Shown piece by piece: positions 33,627 to 44,438 of a stretch of DNA of 64,000 nucleotides. Below the pieces are notes generated by a model. That model saw only the letters and a list, made by a program, of their open reading frames with translations, made no database searches and was not told where the DNA came from. The position numbers and the translations under genes were made by a program. This stretch comes from Quercus robur (lineage: Eukaryota; Streptophyta; Magnoliopsida; Fagales; Fagaceae), in assembly GCF_932294415.1 (NCBI RefSeq), contig NC_065541.1, positions 54,538,290-54,602,289 of the forward strand. The letters are read 5' to 3'. Every line of letters starts with the position of its first letter. The first letter of the stretch is position 1.

Positions 33627-34732
33627 GAATAATTACTCAAACCCTAGTAAATTGAGCAATATAATGGTGATGATACTAGTACAGTAGTACTAGTGTACTA
33701 CTACTATATATACTATCTGTGAAGGAAAGATGATACCCTGGAGATTCTTGATGAAAAACTTGGACATCCAGCTCTAAAACTGGTTTCTTTAATGGTTGAA
33801 TAAACTTAAAGACTCTGGTTTTGAACTTTGAAGTCGAGTAGATATGAAGGAGATTAGGCTAGAAGGTATACTTGCGGAACAAACAACATTCTGAATTGGG
33901 CCAAACGAATACAGGCCCAATTTTATAGGAATAAGCCCGTATCAAAATTGAAATTTATGGTTGGATTTTTATTCCAATCATTTACCTTAATGAGCTGTTA
34001 TTTTGTACTATTTAAAAAGAGAAAAAAAGTAAGAAAGCCTTATAGGTGTAAACAGAGTCCACTTCTTTTTTTTTCCCCTAGGCCGCACTACTTGAACAAT
34101 TGCTGATATGGTGGAGGATAATCTTCTTTTGCCTAAAACTTCATTTTTATGTCTATGGACTATGGGTGTATGGCCTGTGTGTTACAACTTTTTTTTTTTT
34201 TTTTTTTACAAGATAGAAATTCTACTCTACCCTAATCTAAATGTATATGTATGTTACAACTTAAAAGAGTTCCTTAAATTTTTCTCAAAAAAAAAAAAAA
34301 AAAAAAACTCCTTAAAAGGAACTTTAAGAACCTTTTTACTAAAAGTTGTCACCCGTTTCATAATTCTATTAAGATTGCCTTTGTTTTGATACAAAACGTT
34401 TTCTGAAAAAAAATATATATATATATATATATATATATTTTTCAGGAAAATAACTTGTTTTCTAGTGTTTGGTTTGCGTTGGATTATTTTTATAAAAAAA
34501 AATATTATAAAATATTATAATATTGATTAAATGCTCAATTAAGTGAATTGATGAAATCAATCTTTATCTGATAATGGCAATATTGCTTTCTTTGCTAAAG
34601 TTTTTTTTTTTTTTTTTTGGTTGAGAATACTAAGTATTTTAACATACACACACGGGAAGAAAGGAGAAGGTCTTAAAGAAACTGACAGCAGTGTATATCC
34701 AAAATAGGCCTAATTTTCTTTGTTAAAATAGA
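33627..34732. other. OMA1 5' flank and spacer
   Basis: The first about 200 bp match the sequence at 62816-62960 beyond the gypsy insertion, so the OMA1 duplication included the promoter side. The rest is AT-rich with a (TA)n tract near 34411-34438 and T runs. No gene seen. Confidence 0.6.
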
Positions 34733-35123
34733 GACCTCCTTCGAGTGCGATCTACAAAACACAGTATGATGGGGTTGTGTTCAGTGAATCGGGAGAGACA
34801 GGTATTGGGGTCGTAGTTCAAGATGCTAAGGGTGAGGTAATTGCGGCATTATCTGAAAAAATCACTTACCCGGGTTCAGTGGAGATGTTGGAAGCCTTAG
34901 CTGCAAGAAGGGCTGCAAAATTTATTGTTGAATTGGGTATCTCTTATTCTGAATTTGAAGGAGACTCAGAGGTGGTGTGCAATGCGTTGAGGATAGCGAA
35001 TTGAGGTCACTCGTCCATCGGTCATATTGTCAAAGACACTTTGTCTATTGTTGGTTAGCTTAGAACTTTTTCTTTCTCTCATACTAGGTGGCAGGGTAAT
35101 TGTATAGCTCATACTTTGGCTAA

Positions 35124-35692
35124 GGCTTCGTTTGGGAGGAGGGAATGGAATGGAATGGAAAGGAATGAAAAGACTTATTTTAGAATATTCTTCGCTTCCC
35201 TTGTTTGGGAGTTTTAATGGAGGGAATGAAAAGCTCATTCCTTTGTTTAGGAGTTTAAGTATGAGGGAATGGAATTAGTAGGAGGGAACACTTATTCCTC
35301 TCTATTCCCTTAAAATCTCAAATTTTCATTCCCCCCGAAATTGGGAGGAATGGGAGAGAATGAAATTAAATTTAATGATTTTTTACTAAAACTCCCAAAA
35401 TACCCCTGTTTATTCAACTCTTTATTTTAAAATAGGAGTCTAATAGTAATATTGTCATAAAATGATTCCATTCCATTTCCTCCATGTTGCTCCCAAACAA
35501 GATTACTTACATTTCATTCATTTTCATTCCTCTCCATTCCTTTATTTTAAAACATCCAATCAAGATTACTTAATTTCATTTCATTCCATTCTTTTCCGTT
35601 CCTTTTCCTTACTTAAATACATTCCTTTCCATTCCCTTATTATTATTCCATTCCATTTCATTCCCTTCCCTTATGAACTCCCAAACGAAGCC
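35124..35692. mobile_element. Tourist-like MITE A (GGAAT-rich)
   Basis: A 569-bp element with inverted ends GGCTTCGTTTGGGAG and CTCCCAAACGAAGCC, and TAA on both sides (35121-35123 and 35693-35695). The interior is full of GGAATGG/CCATTCC words and has long self-complementarity. Non-coding; inserted in the LINE RNase H tail. Confidence 0.85.
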
Positions 35693-35695
35693 TAA

Positions 35696-36232
35696 GGCTC
35701 CGCTTGGAAGGAGGGAATGGAATGGAATGGAAAGGAATAAAAAGAATAATTTTAGAATATTCTTCCCTTATCTTGTTTGGGAGTTTTAATGGAGGGAATG
35801 GAAAGTCCATTCCCTTGTTTGGGAGTTTAAGTGAGAGGGAATGGAATGGGTAGGAGGGAACACTCATTCCTCTCTATTCCCTTAAAACCTCAAATTTTCA
35901 TTCCCCCCGAAATTGGGAGGAATGGGAGGGAATGAAATTAGAATTAATGATTTTTTTACTAGAACTCCCAAAATACCCCTATATATTCAACCTTTTATTT
36001 TAAAATAGGGGTCTAATAGTAATATTGTCATAAAATGATTCCATTCCATTCTCTCCATGTTGCTCCCAAACAGGATTACTTACATCTCATTCCTTTCCAT
36101 TCCTTTATTTTAAAAGATCCAATCAAGGTTACTTAATTCCATTCCATTCCATTCCATTCCATTCCTTTCCATTCCCTTATGACCATCTCATTCCATTCCA
36201 TTCCATTCCCTTATGAACTCCCAAGCGGAGCC
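35696..36232. mobile_element. Tourist-like MITE B, directly adjoining MITE A
   Basis: A 537-bp element homologous to MITE A along its whole length and in the same orientation. Its ends read GGCTCCGCTTGG and CCAAGCGGAGCC, flanked by TAA (35693-35695, shared with MITE A, and 36233-36235). The two end differences from MITE A are matched on both ends. Non-coding. Confidence 0.85.
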
Positions 36233-36366
36233 TAAGAGAGCAATCGTTTCATTTCCTTTACTAGTGTGGATGGAGCATGTTCCATCTAACATACATCAGC
36301 TTGTTATTTTAGATTCTTCAACTACTTAATAAAAGTTTTCGGTGTTGATTCTCAAAAAAAAAAAAG

Positions 36367-37083
36367 TTAAAATTCAATTGTGCTAACATAGGAGACGTCT
36401 CTATTTTCCCCCAGAGGAATCCTTAGAATTCCCATTTCTTATCTATCAATTTGCCTCTGACCATCAAATGAAATGTGAATAAGCCATCCTCCTCTCTTTG
36501 AAACAAGGGGCGCTTTTAGTTTTGTCGGTGCTTGAAACAATTTTGTCTTCTCCATATTACTATATCTCTAGAGTTAATTTTATATGAGAAAGTACTGATC
36601 TCAATCACTTGCTGCCGTTACTCTTCAATTTTTTGTTGAGGTCTATCCTATAGAGGTACTCAAATTCGATCGGTGATCGATTTCTAGGTTTCATTGTAAA
36701 CCTAATTGGTTACTTCCAATTACATAAATCAATAGTTCTAAAATAAATTTATTGACTAAACGAACATTTTTAGTGGCTTAATAATGTATAACAGCAATAT
36801 TCCCTTGTCAAATATCTTTCCTTAGAAAATGTTTCCTTTCAAATGTTCTGACCTTTTAATTTATGAGGAATTCAACAGCTTTCAAATATCCTTAAATATA
36901 CTTTCTCAAAATGTGTATATATATATATATATATCCTTAAATACAGTTTCATTTTGGTACGAATTCTTTGGGCTATAAACTGATTTCATGTCTTGCCAAT
37001 AAAAGTAAGAAAAGATAGAAAGAAAGAGAGTGCATTTCTTCTATTTCAAATACTTACTTGCCTAAGTTTATTGTTAGTTCTCT
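36367..37083. other. Spacer
   Basis: AT-rich with a (TA)n tract near 36914-36932. No gene or clear element edges. Confidence 0.5.
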
Positions 37084-37399
37084 TATGAACTTTTCATTCT
37101 TTCAAGGGCAATTCAGTTGCTCATGCTTAAGTCAGGTGAGTTAGGCTTTCTTTTCCCTCGATAGTTTCGATGGAGTCTATTCCTAAAGACGTATTAACTT
37201 TCTTATAAACTCTGTTTATTTTTATGAACTTTTCCTTCTTTCAAGGGCAATTCAGTTGCTCATGCTTTAGTTAGGAGAGTTATGCTTTCTTTTCCTTCGA
37301 TAGTTTGGATGGAGCCAATTCCTCCAGACGTATTAATTTTCTTATAATCTCTGTTTTTTTAATAAACGCAGCTCCATATTGAGTATCCAAAAAAAAAAA
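37084..37399 (+). mobile_element. LINE 3' tail, tandemly duplicated (period 139 bp)
   Basis: Two copies of the extreme C-terminus of a plant LINE RNase H reading frame lie in tandem. The second copy reads GNSVAHALVRRVMLSFPSIVWMEP and then a stop shortly after. Copy 1 starts near 37084 and copy 2 near 37223. An A-tail follows at about 37390. This is a different LINE family from the one at 34.7-36.4 kb. Confidence 0.75.
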
Positions 37400-37519
37400 T
37401 GCTTCTGCCTATTTCTTCTTAAAAATAATAATAAAATATTTTCTTCTTAACTCTATATTTTCTGGTAAAAGAAAGTATTATTGAGACATTCAAATCCTAA
37501 AAATTGTGTAGGCTTGTAA

Positions 37520-37913
37520 GAGCATCCACATCAGTATGTGCAAAAAAAATTTCATTTTGCACATCTAAAACCTACTTTTTTTATTTTACACACCTATTTT
37601 TACAAAACACCCACATTAGTTTGTCTATTATACACATTTATTAAAATATTCATTTTTTTAACACTGTGAACAGTAACCGTGAGAGGAGAGAGAAAGGAAA
37701 AGAGAGTGAGGTGAAGAGAGGAGAGAGAAAAAAAAGAATAAAAAAATCATTTGCATGGTGAACAGTATACACGATTACTGTTTATTTGCAAGACCATTGT
37801 GCTTATTTAGACATTTTTACAAAGACTGATGTGAGGGGTTTTTGAGTTAAAATATGTAAAATTGAGCATTTTTTATATTCTAGAAGACTATCCATGAACT
37901 AGTGTGGTTGCTC
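37520..37913. mobile_element. Tourist-like MITE (394 bp)
   Basis: The ends are GAGCATCCACATCAGT and (read on the other strand) GAGCAACCACACTAGT. TAA flanks both ends (37517-37519 and 37914-37916). The GAGCATCCACA start is typical of plant PIF/Harbinger MITEs. There is a GA-rich block in the middle. Non-coding. Confidence 0.82.
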
Positions 37914-38040
37914 TAAGCACGGGCGGAGCCAGGGGCCATGGCCCCTTTGAGTTTTTAAATTTCCCATTAGAAGTTTGGGCAAAGTTACAAGTTAAGATAA
38001 AAATTTCCTTATTGCCCACCCCCCCTCCCCCCCCCCCAAG

Positions 38041-38163
38041 ATTTTAGAATTTAGTCTCCTAAAAATGAAAATTTTGAACCTTCATGTTTTTCAACTAGTC
38101 CAGTAAACCCCAAAATAATTAAAATGACACAACAAACCCAAACCCAATATTAACCATATCTTC

Positions 38164-38198
<35 letters not shown>

Positions 38199-39020
38199 CC
38201 ATATCTTCTAATGAAAAAAAAAAAAAAAAAATCATTACCTATATCTGGTCCACTCTTCCGACTGAGGCCCTTCTGGAGTTTAAACTTCAAATACAAAACC
38301 CCTCTCTCCTTAAACAAATCCCTAAATTGCAAATAAATAAACCCAAATCTATCTTTTTCAACCATTTTCTAATCACCAATTACAAAGAAAATGATTTCAA
38401 ATTTGTCTTACAGTTTCCCATTGTGCCGCCATCTCCTTGTTGCCTCCTTTACTCGAGGAGCCGCTTGCAAGGCATCTCACTGAACAGTTCACACACACAC
38501 CAACAGCTAACTAGTAGTACTTCTCCCTTTCTCCCTCTAATCACTACAATAATGTTGATTGTATTTGTGTAGCTTTTATATAATATATAATGTATGGCTG
38601 GCATGAATGAAGGAATGAGTGACTTTTACTTTCTATTTACCATTGAATGAGTGGCTTGTATAAGTATAGTTACTGTTGATATGATATTTTGATTATAAAA
38701 ATATAAAAGTGTTGATTGTTGAAATAGAACTTATATTTTTTAATAATATTTTTTGTTTTGTTTTTTTTAATTTTTATATGGAGTTATTATTTGCTTAATA
38801 GTTGAAGGTACTAAGATAAAGTTTTTTCTTATTAAACGGAGTTTATATTTTGCTGATCACAAATTGTAAGTAACTCGTCTATAATTGATGCAAAGTAGGA
38901 AAAATGTTCAATATTTAGAAACTAGTGTTCAATCCTTTGTCTCAATTGTTAAATCTTTAGATATTGAACTCTCTAGAAGGGCTTAAAAGTTTATTATTAC
39001 TCTTGAAGTTGCAACTATTT
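38041..39020. other. Non-coding stretch inside the possible DNA transposon
   Basis: Contains a (TA)n tract near 38168-38194. An 81-residue plus-strand ORF at 38327-38572 shows no recognisable motif. Otherwise AT-rich. Confidence 0.45.
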
Positions 39021-40212
39021 CTACTGAATATGTATTTTCAACCAAGGATGGAGGCTTCTGAAAAACACACACTCCTTATTCTATCAAGTCTACAAATCAA
39101 AGTACTTTCTCAATACATCTTTCTTAGATGCTCCATCACCAAATTCAGGGAGTTTTGCATGGAAAAGTATAGTGGCAACCAGATATATCTTGGACAGTGG
39201 ATTGAGATGGTAGGTATGAACCGGAAATAAAATTCGAATTTGGCAAGACCGATGGCTTCCAACCCCACCATCATTCAAGGTGGTAAACCCGTGCACCACA
39301 ATGTCAACAATGGCCACAATGGATAACCTCATTGATCCAACTACAAGATCATGGCGAGTATCCATGATTAATCATGTATTCCTCCCACATGAAGCTAAGG
39401 TTATTAAATCCATCCCATTGAGCAATAGAGTGGTGCAGGACATCCAAATTTGGGCATACACAAACACGGGTGAATATTCGGTAAAAAGTGCATATAAGAT
39501 GATCCAAACTCAACAATTGAGATCTTCTCATGGCTAATCATCCAATCACTCACAGAGCAATAAAATTTGGAAAGTGATTTAGGCGATTAAAGTATGTGAT
39601 AAAATCAAAACTTTCATTTGTAGAGCTTGTAGAGATATACTGCCTACTAAAGCAAATCTAACTAGAAGAAAAATTTTGTTTGATGCTAGATGTGAATGTT
39701 GTAAGGATGGGGTAGAGTCAACATACCATATCTTGCTAACCTATACATATGCTGACAAGGTTTCGAAGTCCACATGCTTGAGGGAGATCATGTCTCATTG
39801 CACAAATCTTTCATTTGTGGATGTGGCTGATCAAATAATGCAAAGGAAAAATCACCCAGAGATAGCAATATTTTTCACAACCAGTTGGATGATTTGGAAT
39901 AAGAGGAATAAGGCTTGCTACGGTACTCCACGTCCTGATCCCCCTTTTCTAGCCAAGTTTGTTGCAGCCCATGCTTTAGAATATTTGGAAGCTAATTATG
40001 GAAGCTTGTCTTAAGTAATTGTAAGATAGTCTTGTTTTTCTTTGGCATTCTTTGATGTAACTTTGCATATAGTTGTTGGTTTTTGATCGGTGAAGAGATA
40101 GCCCCGTAGCTAGTATAGTTTTAGCATGGTTGATCTTTGATGCTACCTTGCTTTTGTATAAACTTATTACTTCTTTGAATAAAATTCTGCCGTTTATTCT
40201 TAAAAAAAACCA
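39021..40212 (+). mobile_element. LINE (L1-type) 3' remnant with zf-RVT domain
   Basis: Conserved pieces appear in order: FNQGWRLLKNTHSLFYQVYK, KYFLNTSFLDAP, GSFAWKSIVATRYILDSGLRW, IRIWQDRWLP, YSVKSAYKMI, and the zinc-binding region of the reverse-transcriptase C-terminus with CECCKDGVESTYHILL. It continues to LEYLEANYGSLS and a stop, with a 3' UTR and A-tail near 40202-40209. At least one frameshift and several stops are present (for example TAG after GLRW). It is 5' truncated. Confidence 0.8.
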
Positions 40213-41460
40213 TGAAACTTGTCAAATTGAAATTTTGTAACAAGAGAGATATAAGTTTTTTTTTTAGTGATTGTTTAAATGTGTACATAAAAAAGTGTTT
40301 TTTAGAAAATTTAATACCATGAAGGAACTAATGACACAACTTTAATCGGTTAAAGTTAACTTATAAATCAAGTATATTTTTTCTTTTTACATGAGATTTT
40401 TGTTATAGTCATCCTGCCCCCCCCCCCCCCCGAAAAGATTTTCTGGCCCCACCACTGCTTGTAAGGATAATTAACAATGTGGCTAGATTGTTGTATTCTG
40501 AGAACAACGTGCAAAAATTATTTTGGCTACTACATTGGATAAATCCTTAGATGGCACGTATTGTGTGACTTAGTCCGCACCTCAACTCTGCCACCTCTAT
40601 TAGTATTTTCATTTTGTATAAATTTCATGTAAAAATTAGGTAATATCTCTCCTTTATTTCCAAATATATAAAATAAATAATTAAATGAAAATAAAAGTTA
40701 AAAAACTAAATTCACAAGATACATAACTAAAATCAATATAATCAACATAAAACTATGTTTTTATTTTCAGTAAGACATACCCGGTACATCCATAATTACA
40801 TCATAAGCAAGGGAAGTTCATGTTCAAAATACACCACTTAAACCTAGTTAAACATAAGCAAAATACACAAGTTATCACAATACTATACATAACCATAAAC
40901 CATGATGTTACCATCCAAGTTCTAATACATACCATTCCAAATGTGTGTTTGGATAGCAAGATTTGAGTCTATGGATTTAGATTTGAGTAATTAAAACTCA
41001 AAAATACCTTGTTTGGAGTTTTAAAAGATCAAGGATTTGAATTTGACCAAATCCACCAATGATTTTAAACCTTTAAAATCCTTGGATTTTAAATGATATC
41101 TAAATTTAATGAATCTAATTTATCTTCTCAAAAAAAAAATTCTATTCATTTAAAATCCTTCCAAACTCAACGTAAAGTTGTTCCATATCATGATACTACC
41201 ATCCAAGTTAATATATAACCATTCCAAAGCAAAAATTGTTCCATAACCATGATACTACCATTAAAAGTCTAATACATACCATTCCAAAACAAGAATATTG
41301 TTATATATCCAAAACACTACATTTCATGGGTTTCACTAATCACTACCCTTGCTGAAGAAATTATCCAAGCAAAGCTTTCGAAACTTAGCACTCTTAACCA
41401 AAAATGCCCTTTCCATTACCAGCCTATTGCAAATATAGTTTCATCAATCCCCTCCATGAA
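40213..41460. other. Spacer with short repeats and a probable small MITE
   Basis: A loose repeat of about 65 bp (CCATGAT(A/G)(C/T)TACCAT...ATACCATTCCAAA) occurs near 40905, 41190 and 41250. Between the first and second copies lies a segment (about 40946-41172) whose ends GTGTTTGGAT and CTTCCAAACTCAAC look weakly inverted, suggesting an inserted MITE. From about 41.43 kb the sequence matches the 3' flank of OMA1. Confidence 0.45.
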
Positions 41461-42346
41461 CAATAATATGAATAGTGCATCTCCCATTCGTTTTCTTAAG
41501 CAAGCAAAGCATTGTGATTTCTATTACAAAAGCATCCTAGACAAAGCTTCTCACCCCCTCACCAGCTTTCACTCCTTGTACACAGCCAACGCTTTGTTCA
41601 TTACTTCTGCTTTATTTAGCAGTTCAACCCTCTTAATACAAGATGGGTGAGTTGAATTGATACCGCCTTCACCGCCAAGATTCCTCAGGTTTCTCTTATA
41701 TATTCTGGGTGCCACTTTAGGGTTATATCCAGCAGATGCCATTAACATTAATCCAATATAATCTGCTTCCTCTTCCCTCCTGCGAAGGAAATCAAATGTA
41801 ACATTATTACAATTTGACATGACAAATAATTATCCCAACTCTTAACTACAAATTACTGTGAAGAAAATTCAAGTTAACAGAATTTAGAATTTCACAATAA
41901 TATCAATTATGGACACCAAGAAAGAAATTTCAAGCCCATGCATTTAGGTTTTGTTTGAACAATAATAAAGAAAAAGAAATAAGGAATTCCATATAATAAT
42001 TATCACAAGTCCACAGCGTAAGAAGGTTCCAATTCATTTGAAAATCCAAATAGATCTTTTTTAAAATAAAAATGAAAAAGAAAGAAATATCTTAGCTTTT
42101 AACGCTCATTCAAGTGAATTGAAATCGTTTCTTTGGATTCACAAATCCATTTGCAATCTCAAGTAACTAACGCCTAAGGAAGCAGCCCCTTTCAACTTGT
42201 AGATAACAACTGGGATTGGAATCTTTGAATATGAATATACCAAACAGTGTCTGTTAGTGACACTAATATAGCATTCTCCTGTCCTCCTCCTCCCAATCTG
42301 CTTTGTTAATACTCATCAACACAATGAGGAAAGCCCTGGCCATTAT

Positions 42347-42908
42347 CTATGAAGCACGGGTGCATTTTGGGACTCGGGTGCGGGTGCGGGGGCGGGTGCG
42401 GGACTCGGCAATTTTTGAAAAAGTAGGGTGCGGGTGCGGCGGGACTCGGCGATTAAAAAATTATTAAAAATATTTTTATTTATATTTTCTATATATTTTT
42501 ACTATAAAAATATTCTTAAAAAACACATTAATATACTTGATTCATAAAACAAAGAAAGAAGAAAGCAAAAAACACATCTGAGGTCAGAATTTCGGCTGCT
42601 CCGGCGAGTTTTAAGGCCAATTTCGGCCGTTTTCGGCCGATTTCGGCCGTTTCCGGCCTGTTTCGGCCGTATCGGTCACCGGCCGACACGACCCGATATG
42701 ACCGATACGGCCCGATTTTGGCCGACTCAGCCCGATTCGGCGCGAATCGAGCCGCGTCGGCTCGAATCCAGACGATTCGGCTCTAATCCGAGAAAAAAAA
42801 AAAAAAAAAAAAAAAAAAACTCAGACGCGGCCGGACTCGCGGTCAACCGCGTCGGACGCCGCGTCGGACCCGGGTGCGCCACCCTCCCAGCCGCATCCGT
42901 GCTTTCTA
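42347..42908. mobile_element. GC-rich MULE-like non-autonomous element (562 bp)
   Basis: The ends CTATGAAGCACGGGTGC and (other strand) CTAGAAAGCACGGATGC are inverted repeats. A perfect 9-bp direct repeat ggccattat flanks it (42338-42346 and 42909-42917), as for Mutator-like elements, and the OMA1 intron sequence continues on both sides. Inside are (GGGTGC)n, several TTTCGGCCG words and CG-rich sequence, strikingly GC-rich in an AT-rich region. No transposase. Confidence 0.8.
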
Positions 42909-43262
42909 GGCCATTATTGACCAAGGGCCCCTTCAGAAATAATAATGGAAAGATCATAGGAGTATTTGAGAAACTTTCTCAGCACAAGGTCGTTAATTAG
43001 CGGCGTTATTTGAAGAACTAATTGATTATCTATGACGAAGAAAAAAAAATGACCAAACAAACATGCAAAAGCCTTGTGTAAACATTAATTCCAACTTTCA
43101 AATATGAAATGCAGCTTCATCTATCTATCTTATTCTTTAAAAAGTTGCATACAGACCACGAATTCAAAGGGGGAGAAAAAAAAATGCATTCAAAATTGTT
43201 AGAGAATGATTTAAACATGAGGATTTTGAGGAGAAGAAAATACCTCTTGCTTATAAAATTCT

Positions 43263-44369
43263 TGTAAGGTTGAATTTAATCAACCATTTTATTGGCTTTA
43301 TTCCGTGCCAAATTTGCTTGTATTTCAGCATTTACTAACCCTGTATTTAGGTGGGTTTGCTGTAAGGGTAGTGAGTGAGATAGAGTGTTGATTGCTCAAG
43401 AGTGTGCAAGAAAACAGAGACTCGCAGCTTGTTCTCGCGGGTGGCTCGCGGCTTCAAGCCGCCAGACGCAGCACACGTGCCAAGCATGCCAGAAGGTGAA
43501 CAGTCATGCTAGCTGGAGCACTACAGGACAAAACAGGACAACTGGCCATACGGTTATCTCGCAACTGGATCTCGCGACTCAGTCAAGTCGCGAGGTCAAG
43601 CCGTAAGCCACCCCTGTTTTGTAAAACCTGACGTTTCACATTCCTCTCTCACTACAGTATAAATACCCCTTATACCCACAAATGAAAGAGAGCTTCCAGA
43701 GAGAATTTTGAGAGAGAAACCCTAGAGTAAAACGAGATTGATTCACCTACAATCTATACATTAGAGTCTCTTCAAATTCCTCAACTCTCTTCCTGTCCAT
43801 TGTCAAATCCTTGAGAGGCATTTTACCAAAACCTTGTTCTCACCATATTCATCACTATGAGAGAGCTGTTTGGTTTTCTAGGAAGCAGTTAGGAAGGAAC
43901 CAATCTACATTGGTTGATGCTAGGTCTAGTAGCGGAATCCGGGAAGCTAGAAAAGAAAAAGGTTCGGCGCAACCTCGTTGGAGCAAGAAGCTTGGAGGGC
44001 TTAGGTGCACTGGATAGATTAGGCTTGGAGGGTCTATTGCCGTTCATGTATCCCAACTACATTTTCTAGTGGATTGTTTACCGCTTGGAGGGCGGCGGAA
44101 AGGTTTTACGCCGATGGCTTCGGTTTCCTCTTCGATAACACATCGCGTGTTGTCTTTGTGTTTACATCTTCCTTCCCTTTTATCTTTGCCTTTTTATTAT
44201 CTGCTGTGGGTTGTGATTTTAATTTGGCTTAGATAGTTTTTCCAATTCTATATTATAACTTATGTTCATTTTCCGCACACTAGTTGTTTGACATAATGCT
44301 TGAATTGGTTAAGTTGTAAATTGAGGGTCTAAACGTTCAAGGGTGTTTATACACATATTTGAACTTTCA
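43263..44369 (+). repeat. 5' LTR of the copia-type element
   Basis: Starts TGTAAGG and ends CTTTCA. A TATA-like TATAAATACCCC lies near 43669. A perfect inverted repeat with arms CTCGCGACT and AGTCGCGAG (43571-43594, 6-nt loop) lies about 75 bp upstream of the TATA box, in the U3 part. Confidence 0.9.
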
Positions 44370-44371
44370 AT

Positions 44372-44384
44372 TGGTATCAGAGCG
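44372..44384 (+). promoter_or_regulatory. Primer-binding site (initiator tRNA-Met type)
   Basis: TGGTATCAGAGC starts 2-3 nt after the 5' LTR and is the usual plant copia primer site complementary to the 3' end of initiator tRNA-Met. Confidence 0.85.
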
Positions 44385-44438
44385 AGTACACATCTTGTGG
44401 TTTCATTACCATTGTGTGATCCTTGACTCCCTTTTGAG

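Larger units (their letters stand above)
34733..36366 (+). mobile_element. 3' end of a LINE (L1-type) with RNase H domain, interrupted by two MITEs
   Basis: The frame reads YKTQYDGVVFSESGETGIGVVV, then MLEALAARRAAKF and FEGDSEVV, the plant LINE RNase H pattern with its acidic residues. It continues to AHTLAK, and after the two MITEs picks up as RAIVSFPLLVWMEHVPSNIHQL, then a stop, a 3' UTR and an A-tail near 36354-36365. The remnant has two in-frame stops between NALRIAN and the MITEs and lacks ORF1, endonuclease and RT. It is a 5'-truncated dead copy. Confidence 0.82.
37918..40457. mobile_element. Possible DNA transposon with GGCGGAGCCAG-type ends, carrying a LINE remnant
   Basis: The left edge CACGGGCGGAGCCAG and the reverse of the right edge, CAGTGGTGGGGCCAG, agree at 11 of 15 positions. 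Each end has a poly-C tract nearby (about 38018-38038 and 40417-40431). The 8-bp flanks gctctaag and cttgtaag agree only partly, so the target repeat is doubtful. No transposase is seen. An alternative is two unrelated ends of old elements. Confidence 0.3.

Noticed and set aside
34108-34389. 93-residue plus-strand ORF
   Set aside because: Built largely from T and A runs (FFFFF, KKKKKK); no motif and no splice or promoter support.
39000-39060. ATISTEYVFST-like reading resembling the hAT transposase dimerisation motif
   Set aside because: In another frame the same bases read FNQGWRLLKNTHSLFYQVYK, which runs straight into clear LINE reverse-transcriptase C-terminal motifs; the LINE reading explains more.
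42698-43000. ORF with a long poly-lysine stretch
   Set aside because: It is the translation of an A run in the GC-rich MULE-like element.
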